Assembly (NCBI GenBank): GCA_030427705.1
Contig: JAUIBR010000009.1
Span: forward strand, 1 to 64,000
Length of the DNA stretch: 64,000 bases
Direction of reading: 5' to 3'
DNA from: a bacterium
Lineage (GTDB): Bacteria > Myxococcota_A > Bradymonadia > Bradymonadales > Bradymonadaceae
Shown here: positions 1 through 7,220 of the stretch, piece after piece
Position numbering within the stretch: position 1 is the stretch's first letter
Layout of the letters: every line of letters starts with the position of its first letter
Translations under genes and position numbers: made by a program
The notes under the pieces: model-generated
What the model was told of the DNA's origin: nothing
Seen by the model: only the letters and a program-made list of their open reading frames with translations
Databases searched by the model: none

Positions 1-1822
1 TGCCTTCGATGCCGTATTGCCTGGCCAGATTCAGGCCGAACCACTCCGCGGGTTTGCTGTCGCCCAGGGTTTCGCTGACCGTGCCGGTGTTCCAATCGGC
101 GTCATCCATCAGGCCTGTGCCTGCAAACGGGCCGCGAATATCGTGTTCGAAGTCTTGGACCTCATCGAAGTTGCCGGACCAGTGAATCGGACCGTCACCG
201 TCCCCCGCCCTGCCCAACAATGATGTTGTGTTGCGCAGGCCTTCGCCGCGATCCGTGAAGTCCCAAGTCTGGTTGTCACCAAGCCCGTCCAGGTGGCAGT
301 TTGCGCAGGCGATATAGCCGTCTTGTGTCAGGCGTAGGTCTCGTGAGTCGTTGAACAATCGCTTGCCCAACAGGACCTCTTCGGACAGCGGCTCGCTGCT
401 TGGAATCTGGATTGTGGTAACCGGCTGCGGGATGCCGTTGAAATCGGCGGTTCGGTACACGCGTAGCTCACGAGACAGGTACGAATCGACCAGCAGAAAT
501 TGGTCATCTGCTGTCAGCGCGATGCCAGCTGGGGCGAAGCCTGTGTCCAAGATCGTCCCGGATTCCGAACGGCTGAACATGTCAAAGCGCTCAATCACGC
601 GGTTTCCGGGCATCACGACGTACAAGAAATCTCCACGGCGCGAGAACAACGCCGTGCTCGCAAACCCGCGGTCATCGAACTGCTTGCGCGAGCTTGTTCG
701 CTCGCTGGGAATCGCACCCTCCAAAAACGACACGACCGCTCGCACCGCAAACTCGTGGGTCAGCTCGTCGCCGTTCAAGAACAAACCGTGATTGATATTG
801 GCCTGAAGCGAAGCCACCGCTTGCGTCACTCCGTCCGGTGCGACGGCGAGTGGGCCAAGATAGGTCGGCACACCACCGGTCTCGGTGTCGGTCGCGACTT
901 GGTCGTCAAACGCCAGCTCAACCACTTCGACAGGCGTTAAGTCAGAGTTCAAAATAGCCAGCTCGCCTTTGTCGGGCGCCGAACGCCAACGTGAGACGGC
1001 GATGCGGTCGCTCGTCAACGCGGCTAGATGCCGTGCGTCGGTGATAGCGGCCGCGGTCTCAACGCTGCCGTCAGTCCCAATCTTTGCCAGCTCTCCAGGT
1101 CCTTGCAACGCAACGAACAACTCGCCGCCCACCGTAATCACGCCAAACGGCAACGCACCCCAGGCCAGATTGACGACCTCAATCGCACCGGAATCTGGTT
1201 GATACAGAACCTGGTCGCTCGCAAAACAAGACACCGCCCAACCATCCCGCCAACGCGTGACCGCGCGCGGTTCCGCACATGTTGGCTTTCGCGACTCCAA
1301 TGCAAACTCGTCACCTGTTCGTCGGACAACCACCAGCTCGTTCGAATCGGGGCTCACGACTGCCACAAACTCAACATCGTCGACGACTGCAGTGGCAACG
1401 GTGCTGGACTGGCGCGGCTCAAACACTGCGTCGGGCGTGACCGTAACAACCACGGAATCACTCGACGTAGCGCCGGTCTCATCGCTGACCGTCAACACCG
1501 CCTGGTAGCGGCCAACTTCAGTGTAGGCATGCGTCGGCGAGGCCTCGTCAGCTGATTCGCCATCCCCAAAATTCCATGTGTAAGCGGTGGCTCCGGTTGA
1601 TTCGGAGCCATCAAACATCACCGACTCACCAACGGTCGCGTAAAACGACTCGCCTGCAGCAGCCTGCAGGACAACATCTTGGTCGACGGCCATATCTGCC
1701 ATGTCTTCGACGCGCGGGAGGTCCGCCGCCATATCCATGCCACTATCCGGCATGGAATTTACTGCCTTGTCACCCCCGCAGGAAGCGAGGACGAGCAACA
1801 TCGGGACGATAACTCGTTTCAT
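1..1822 (-). CDS. PKD-domain lipoprotein with cytochrome c peroxidase-like domain (partial)
   Basis: The gene runs off the left edge. Translation from the ATG at 1822 gives a lipoprotein signal (MKRVIVPMLLVLASCGG), so the mature protein is probably anchored by its Cys. An aspartate/methionine-rich linker is followed by a PKD-like domain (core near WNFGDGESADEASPTHAY) and then a beta-propeller-like stretch. Near the left edge the same frame reads a c-type heme motif, CANCH (about 298-312), within a context typical of MauG/di-heme peroxidase-like proteins (LFNDSRDLRL before it, TWDFTDRGEG after it). The likely role is periplasmic or surface electron transfer, which is inference. Its ATG overlaps the TGA of the upstream gene (ATGA), so translation is probably coupled. 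The C-terminus is not visible. Confidence 0.75.
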   Translation of the reverse strand, partial: MKRVIVPMLLVLASCGGDKAVNSMPDSGMDMAADLPRVEDMADMAVDQDVVLQAAAGESFYATVGESVMFDGSESTGATAYTWNFGDGESADEASPTHAYTEVGRYQAVLTVSDETGATSSDSVVVTVTPDAVFEPRQSSTVATAVVDDVEFVAVVSPDSNELVVVRRTGDEFALESRKPTCAEPRAVTRWRDGWAVSCFASDQVLYQPDSGAIEVVNLAWGALPFGVITVGGELFVALQGPGELAKIGTDGSVETAAAITDARHLAALTSDRIAVSRWRSAPDKGELAILNSDLTPVEVVELAFDDQVATDTETGGVPTYLGPLAVAPDGVTQAVASLQANINHGLFLNGDELTHEFAVRAVVSFLEGAIPSERTSSRKQFDDRGFASTALFSRRGDFLYVVMPGNRVIERFDMFSRSESGTILDTGFAPAGIALTADDQFLLVDSYLSRELRVYRTADFNGIPQPVTTIQIPSSEPLSEEVLLGKRLFNDSRDLRLTQDGYIACANCHLDGLGDNQTWDFTDRGEGLRNTTSLLGRAGDGDGPIHWSGNFDEVQDFEHDIRGPFAGTGLMDDADWNTGTVSETLGDSKPAEWFGLNLARQYGIEG

Positions 1823-3429
1823 TCCCCGACCGTTTCAAACGTGATGGTGAACGCAGTCTGAATTGTGTTTCCGGCGTAGTCCGCGACGCCGCCAACCGGA
1901 ATCTCAAGCGTGTAGCTCGTTCCTGGCTTCAACGGCTCGAACGGCGTGAAGTTCACGATCGTCTCTTGCGCATCGATGAATCCGTCCACACGTGTCATCG
2001 CGGAATCGGTGTCGGTCTCGTACAGGCGTACCGAGCCTTCCCAGGCGCTGCCGGGCTCGATTAGCTCATTGAACGTCACGCCAACTTTCGAAGTCAGGGC
2101 GAGGTTCTGGGAGCCATCAGCAGGCCAAGCCCAGGTGACTTCTGGAGCTTTCGTATCCGGCTCTTCCCAGAACGGGACGATGGCGCTTCCTTCGTCTCGG
2201 GTCGCTTCATCATCGACCGACAAAACCACGAAATTGGTCATGGGCGTCGCGGTGTCCAGGTCACCTTCGAGGTTCAAACGGCGTACTTCCGTGGGGTTCG
2301 CCTTGTCGCTGATATCGAACACTGACGCGTGGCTTCCCTCGCCCACAAAGGCAAGGTCGTCCTTAATGAACACATAGCCTCCCGAACCATCGCCGCCCAC
2401 TCCGCCGAGGCGCGTTGGGTTCGTTGGGTCCTTGATGTCGTAGATGATCAGCCCGCCACCGTCGTCCTTACGCGCAAAATACAAGTAGCCGCCGGTTGTC
2501 GTGGTGAAATAGGTCTCGCGTGGCGTGCCTTCGGAATCCATCGCCACAAAGTCCCCACCTGCGATGGGTTGGGGATTCACCGGATCGCTAACGTCCAGCA
2601 GGATCGCGCGCGTGCCCTCGGCCGACGTCGCTACCAGGAGGTTTCCGATCACCTGCAGCTGCCCAATCTGTGCGATTGGCTCAAACTTGTATTGATTGAC
2701 CACTTCGGGATTTGCCGGATCAGTCGCATCGACAATATGGATGCCGCTCTGCGCCGAAGCCACGTACAGGATATTGCCCGCCCATTGGTGGCTAAATGTG
2801 ACACGTCGATACGCATCGCCCAACCCGAACCCCTCGACATTCAGCCGAGACACGACAGTCGGAGCGGTCTCGTCCGAGATATCCCAGAACAAGATACCGC
2901 CGGTGAGCAGGTTCTCGACGCTCGCCGTGACCATCCATGACTTCCCGTCCCGTTTGGCGAAGGTGAGCGCGTGCGTTTCGCGGGTCTCGACATCGTAACC
3001 AGACCCGATGGTAACTGGCGCACAAGGGTCACTGATATCAAAGAAGGTCATGCCACCCTGGCCGTAGTCATTGGCCCAGGGCATCACCAGGTAGCCGTTC
3101 CACATTGCAACCGCGTTGTGTTTATCCAGATCCTGCTCGCCGCCTTGAAGGTAGGCACAATGCTCGTCGAGCTGGTCGGCGGTAAACGCGGCGTTGCCTG
3201 CGCCCGGGCCATCGTTTGGCGGCCACGCGTCAGGCTCCGGATAAGGACGAGGTTCGGGCGGCATATCGGCGGACATGTCAGCCATATCCAATCCAGTATC
3301 CGCCCGATTGTTCGAGTTGTTCTGATTATTCGCGTTGTTTTCTTTGTTTTCGTTGTTCGCCGCATCATCATCGCTGCATGCGAACAGTCCCAAAACAAGC
3401 AATAGTGCGAGTCGCTTCACTTTAACCAC
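1819..3429 (-). CDS. LVIVD-repeat beta-propeller lipoprotein with Big_5-like C-terminus
   Basis: 536 residues. A signal peptide ends in the lipobox LFAC, then comes an Asn-rich linker (NNENKENNANNQNNSNN) and an acidic Asp/Met stretch. The middle holds at least four LVIVD-type blades, for example GIHIVDATDPANPEVV and SVFDISDKANPTEV, which predict a surface beta-propeller. The last ~110 residues (from about TKAPEVTWAWPADGSQ) look like a bacterial Ig-like Big_5 domain. The family is known as choice-of-anchor surface proteins without an assigned reaction. The downstream PKD/cytochrome lipoprotein starts inside this gene's stop codon, so the two probably work together at the cell surface. Confidence 0.8.
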   Translation of the reverse strand: MVKVKRLALLLVLGLFACSDDDAANNENKENNANNQNNSNNRADTGLDMADMSADMPPEPRPYPEPDAWPPNDGPGAGNAAFTADQLDEHCAYLQGGEQDLDKHNAVAMWNGYLVMPWANDYGQGGMTFFDISDPCAPVTIGSGYDVETRETHALTFAKRDGKSWMVTASVENLLTGGILFWDISDETAPTVVSRLNVEGFGLGDAYRRVTFSHQWAGNILYVASAQSGIHIVDATDPANPEVVNQYKFEPIAQIGQLQVIGNLLVATSAEGTRAILLDVSDPVNPQPIAGGDFVAMDSEGTPRETYFTTTTGGYLYFARKDDGGGLIIYDIKDPTNPTRLGGVGGDGSGGYVFIKDDLAFVGEGSHASVFDISDKANPTEVRRLNLEGDLDTATPMTNFVVLSVDDEATRDEGSAIVPFWEEPDTKAPEVTWAWPADGSQNLALTSKVGVTFNELIEPGSAWEGSVRLYETDTDSAMTRVDGFIDAQETIVNFTPFEPLKPGTSYTLEIPVGGVADYAGNTIQTAFTITFETVGE

Positions 3430-3491
3430 CGTCTTGAATGCGGAAGCAATGTAGCGATTCGCCGGTCTTTAGCAAGCGGCCGCGAAGCGTA

Positions 3492-6083
3492 CTAGTGGCA
3501 CTGCCAGAAGGCGGTGTCGACGAAGACGTACATGATGCCCATATCGCCCAGGTTCAGCCCCCAGCTGAAGCTCTCGTCGAGCTGCATGACCGGGACACTC
3601 CAATGGTCAGCCCCTTGCAGCCAGATTGGACCGCCGCCGCCAACCCATGCATTGAGTTGGTAGATGGCGCTGCGCATCGCTTCCATCTCTTTGTCGGTTC
3701 CGTACTCCACATCCCACGCTGCCATCGGGACTTCGACTTCATCGACGGTAAATTTCACGCCTTCCGCGGAGCCGGTCAGCAGGTCTCCGGCGAATTCTAC
3801 GGCGTCGTCCTCAGTCACGATGCTGACTTCTGACCAGCTATTGCCTGGTCCATACGCCTGGTTGTTTCCGGGAGAGCGAAGAAATAGAGAGATAGCCCGC
3901 ACATCGTCTTGGAATCGAGCCTTCAGCGCAGGCACGGTCTTCAGGTCCAAAGTGAAGATGTGTTCCATCGGCAGGTCCGCGTCGTCGTCCTTTTTAGGCC
4001 AAGTCTCTGCGGTCACTCCAAATGGGCGGCCTCCCAAGCGGTTCATCGAGTCACCGGCAGGCTCCTCGGTCCGATTGAAGATGTAGACCACCGTGCGCTC
4101 AAGGTTCTCACGGGATTCAAAGAGCTCGTTCGCAAGGCGGCGAACCTTATCGGCAGGCGTCTTGTCAGCCACTGACTGACCACCCGCGTTGGCGAGCATT
4201 TCGTCGTACTTCTCTTCACCAAATTGGTTTTTGATCGCGTTATGGAACTCAGCGTTGCTCGACGCGGCGAGCGCTGGACCGATGAAGGGTTCGAAGGTTG
4301 GGCGAAGATCGTAGTCGTAAAGCAACTGGCCAAACCAATCGAAGCCGTCGCTCTTCGGCAGCCCTTGTGACGCAAGCATGCCAAACGCCTTGTCCAAAAG
4401 CTCTGGATTGTGAATCGTCTTCAGCGCACCCAACGCACGGTGCCAATTGGCCTTCGAAGCCTCCAGGTCCGCGGCAACACGCAGCGCAGCTCGGTCGCCA
4501 GGAAGCTTATCGAGCGCAGCGCGGTAGTCGTCGCCAACATAGTGCCCAAGGTCATGGTCACGGGTCTTCGTGGTATCCGCGAAGTCGACCAGCGAAATGA
4601 AGCGGTCGTACGCCTCGTCCTGTGGTGCATCAGCATCCGCCAAGATTCCCAGAATCGCGCGTCGGAACGCGTCCTTCGCAAGCGGGAGCTCGGCCGCATC
4701 GTGCGCATCCGCCAACAATTGCAGGGCACTGGTGCCCAGCAGGCCCAGACCAAACGAAGGTTTGTTCATGCCGCTGAAGTTTGCGTACTCACCGCTGGCA
4801 ACAACGTCGACCGTCTGGATTGCTTTCTCGAGCAGCTTCTTGTTGTTCGGGTAAGCGGACACAGCTGGGAACGGCTCAGACTTCGTGTACTCGCCGTCAA
4901 ACACTTCGATGAAGCGGTTGACCACGGCGTCCTCGTCAAACTGATGCAGAGCCTCGGTCAACATCGGCAGGCTGAAGTACTCGGAGCGTCGGTATGGGTT
5001 ATCCAACGACCGGAAGCTGATGAGCTGGAGCGCTTCATCACTTGCTGACTCGCCCAGCGCCTTTGCGCGCAATACAGATGCGATGGCCGCAAATTCTGCC
5101 TGATGCCACCGGCTGTCCTTGTCCAGTTTCTTGGCAACGTTCAGTAGGTCTGCGGGCGAATCATCGCGTGCCAGCACGAGTTCGTATGCTTTGACGCGGT
5201 CCTGATTGTAGATGCTGATTTCAGAGATGAGGTGGGCGAGTTGGTCGGTATCGGCGTATTGCCATGCGGGCATCGACGATTGGAATCCTGGACCGTAGTC
5301 CTCAAGGAAGATCGCTTCCAAGATTGCTTTGCCCCAGTCTTCTTGGCTGACGAAGTTGGCCAGCCATTTCGCCTGCAGCTCAGGTCCGTCGCCGTCATGG
5401 CGACCGATTTCAAGACGCTGGAGTTCGCCATCGACCACGTCCCATGCGTACCATGGCAAGCTGTTCCAAACGTGAGTCTTTGCCAGTTCCGCGACGAAGC
5501 CTTCTGGCAGAGCGTCAGCTTCGATCTTGCCAAAGCGCCGACGCACGAGCTGCAGTCCCTGTTGAACATCTTCGGTGAACTCGCCTGCGCGAGATTCCAC
5601 AAGCTCGGCATCCTGGGCGTAGGCATTCATCGCCATCACATCCAAGTCCACGGGCCAGAACGAGACCAAACGCTGTGACTCAAACGGTGGCTCTTCATAA
5701 CCGCCGTAGCCGTCGTAGTCGTCGTAGTACTCATCTTCGTAGTACTCGTCGTCATAGTCGTCATACCCATCATCTCCGGAGTCGTCGGTGTCGCTGGAGG
5801 CGGCAGCTTCCGCGTCGAACCGCTCGACCTTGGCCAGGAAGTTCACCAGGTCTTCAGCCGAAGCGAGTTCGATGGACTCCGCCAGTTCGCCCCAGATTGC
5901 CGGGTCGTTCCACGCGTCGTAGTGACCTTGACGAATCAGCTCCCACAATGCGGGTTTGCGGTCACCCCAGTCGACATCGAACTCGTCGAAGATATCCATC
6001 TTCGCGTAGCTGTCGCTCGCCTTTTTGATCTGGTTGACGATGGATTCGAATTGGTCGGGTTGGATTCCGTAGATGTCTGACAT
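3492..6083 (-). CDS. Large cytoplasmic protein with YwqG/DUF1963-like C-terminus
   Basis: 863 residues from the ATG at 6083, chosen because GAGGA lies 5 nt upstream; an ATG 60 nt earlier lacks a site. There is no signal peptide or membrane segment. An Asp/Tyr tract (about residues 98-132, DDYDDEYYEDEYYDDYDGYG) separates a short N-terminal domain from a long helical, possibly HEAT-like, middle. The last ~200 residues resemble DUF1963/YwqG: an NRLGGRPFG start, a middle strand ending in FTLDLKTVP, and a C-terminal WGLNLGDMGIMYVFVD with a terminal Cys-His. YwqG proteins have no established reaction. The domain call rests on pattern recognition only; the middle is unrecognised. Confidence 0.7.
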   Translation of the reverse strand: MSDIYGIQPDQFESIVNQIKKASDSYAKMDIFDEFDVDWGDRKPALWELIRQGHYDAWNDPAIWGELAESIELASAEDLVNFLAKVERFDAEAAASSDTDDSGDDGYDDYDDEYYEDEYYDDYDGYGGYEEPPFESQRLVSFWPVDLDVMAMNAYAQDAELVESRAGEFTEDVQQGLQLVRRRFGKIEADALPEGFVAELAKTHVWNSLPWYAWDVVDGELQRLEIGRHDGDGPELQAKWLANFVSQEDWGKAILEAIFLEDYGPGFQSSMPAWQYADTDQLAHLISEISIYNQDRVKAYELVLARDDSPADLLNVAKKLDKDSRWHQAEFAAIASVLRAKALGESASDEALQLISFRSLDNPYRRSEYFSLPMLTEALHQFDEDAVVNRFIEVFDGEYTKSEPFPAVSAYPNNKKLLEKAIQTVDVVASGEYANFSGMNKPSFGLGLLGTSALQLLADAHDAAELPLAKDAFRRAILGILADADAPQDEAYDRFISLVDFADTTKTRDHDLGHYVGDDYRAALDKLPGDRAALRVAADLEASKANWHRALGALKTIHNPELLDKAFGMLASQGLPKSDGFDWFGQLLYDYDLRPTFEPFIGPALAASSNAEFHNAIKNQFGEEKYDEMLANAGGQSVADKTPADKVRRLANELFESRENLERTVVYIFNRTEEPAGDSMNRLGGRPFGVTAETWPKKDDDADLPMEHIFTLDLKTVPALKARFQDDVRAISLFLRSPGNNQAYGPGNSWSEVSIVTEDDAVEFAGDLLTGSAEGVKFTVDEVEVPMAAWDVEYGTDKEMEAMRSAIYQLNAWVGGGGPIWLQGADHWSVPVMQLDESFSWGLNLGDMGIMYVFVDTAFWQCH

Positions 6084-6168
6084 GGTGTCCTCGTTGGTCA
6101 GTTTGAATGATGGCAACCAACCATGAGGAGGGTGGGAGTTCAATGGGTTGGGTTGAACTTTCAGGAGG

Positions 6169-6288
6169 TTTCAGCTCGCTGGCGCTCGCGTTACAGCTCG
6201 CTGAGCTCGCGTTACAGGCTTAGGCTTCGCCTCGCCGTCGCAGGCTTCGGCTTCGCCTCGCCGTTGCAGCTCCCTTCGGTCGCGTTTC
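6169..6288. repeat. GA-mismatch hairpin repeat cluster A (5 units)
   Basis: Five tandem units between divergent genes. On the minus strand each unit reads as a stem, GA, stem, loop, stem, GA, stem; on the plus strand GA appears as TC. Examples on plus are GCTCGCTGAGCTCGC and GCTCCCTTCGGTCGC. Units are joined by short spacers such as GTTACA or GTTGCA. Because both neighbours start here, this copy cannot be a simple 3'-end terminator. Confidence 0.85.
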
Positions 6289-6360
6289 GAATTGGGCGGT
6301 AACCTCCAGCAAGTTTTGCTACTATTCAAATGTGCCGCGCATCCAACTCGCGGAGGCAGA

Positions 6361-7059
6361 ATGGCGAAATCATATGAGAGCAGGGCTGCTCAACTTTTGG
6401 CAGCCAGACCAGCGTTGGGGAGATTCGAAAGACGAGAGCGAACGTCCGCGACGATTGAGACCGTTGAGAACGAAGGCGGTTATCTGGCTGTTTCTGTAAC
6501 GGTTCCTGAATCGTTCATCGAAGAACACACCATTCCGGGGCAGTACTGTTCAGTGATCGTTGGAACGGAACCACGCTTCTTGGTGTTATCGAATGCCCCA
6601 GGCGAACGTTGGGAATTCTTGGTCGAAGTCGCCGACTCTCTTGACCATGAAGAGCTCCAACCCGGCAACGTGCTTGGTATTTCGGCACCTGAAGGGACAG
6701 GCTATCCAGTCGAACGTGGTGGTCCTGTATTGATCATCGCCAGCGGAAGCGCGATCGCCTCGATGAGACCAGTCTGGCGGCACTTTGCTCGACAGGACGG
6801 CAATCGACGACTTCGGATTGTCTACTCCGAGAATACCGTTGAGGACATCGCGTTCCGAGACGAACTAGACGCGCTTAGCATGCAGCGAAACGTCGAGGTC
6901 GAATATGTCCTACCAGAGCTTCTGGCAGACGCCGTTGCCGTTGGGCTGGATTCGCGATTCAGTGCGTTCATCTGCGGTCCGCCGGACCAAATGCAGCCCG
7001 TCGCGGAAACGCTCCTTCGCTACGGAATCTCCGAAACCGCCATCTTCACCAACATCTAA
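6361..7059 (+). CDS. FAD/NAD(P)-binding oxidoreductase, ferredoxin-reductase fold
   Basis: 232 residues. The start at 6361 is chosen because GGAGG lies 6 nt upstream; the longer frame from 6292 would begin inside the repeat array. An N-terminal flavin barrel carries the FNR-type flavin motif (PGQYCSVIV then RFLVLSNAP). The NAD(P) domain carries SGSAIASMRPVW and ends with the family hallmark CGPPDQM. It lacks the cysteine cluster of dihydroorotate dehydrogenase electron-transfer subunits, so it is a stand-alone reductase with an unknown electron acceptor. It is flanked by repeat clusters on both sides and has no operon partner. Confidence 0.8.
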   Translation: MAKSYESRAAQLLAARPALGRFERRERTSATIETVENEGGYLAVSVTVPESFIEEHTIPGQYCSVIVGTEPRFLVLSNAPGERWEFLVEVADSLDHEELQPGNVLGISAPEGTGYPVERGGPVLIIASGSAIASMRPVWRHFARQDGNRRLRIVYSENTVEDIAFRDELDALSMQRNVEVEYVLPELLADAVAVGLDSRFSAFICGPPDQMQPVAETLLRYGISETAIFTNI

Positions 7060-7060
7060 A

Positions 7061-7206
7061 GTTCGGCAAGGCGAAGCCAAACTAAATCGGTGAGGCGAAG
7101 CCGAACCAAACCGGTGAGCGCAGCGAACCAAATCGGTGAGCGCAGCGAACCAAACCGGTGAGCGCAGCGAACCAAATCGGTGAGCGCAGCGAACCACCCC
7201 GGTGAG
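7061..7206. repeat. GA-mismatch hairpin repeat cluster B (about 7 units, 22 bp period)
   Basis: Lies between two convergent stop codons. The core unit GGTGAGCGCAGCGAACC is repeated, separated by AAAT or AAAC. It folds as GGT/ACC, a GA/GA tandem mismatch, GC/GC and a GCA loop. One variant, GGTGAGGCGAAGCCGAACC, keeps the same plan with a three-pair inner stem and a GAA loop. Confidence 0.9.
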
Positions 7207-7220
7207 CCAAAGGCGAACCC

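Noticed and set aside
351-1555. Plus-strand frames in the first 1.8 kb
   Set aside because: The minus-strand frame has a lipobox, PKD motif and heme motif in one continuous reading; the plus frames are shadows.
6910-7197. Minus-strand frame of 95 codons with repeated FGSLRSPVW-like blocks
   Set aside because: Its periodicity comes from repeat cluster B, and it overlaps the flavin reductase gene on the other strand.
6169-7206. Repeat arrays as rho-independent terminators or REP elements
   Set aside because: Cluster A lies between two gene starts, units lack T-runs, and the short mismatch hairpins do not match the REP pattern I know.
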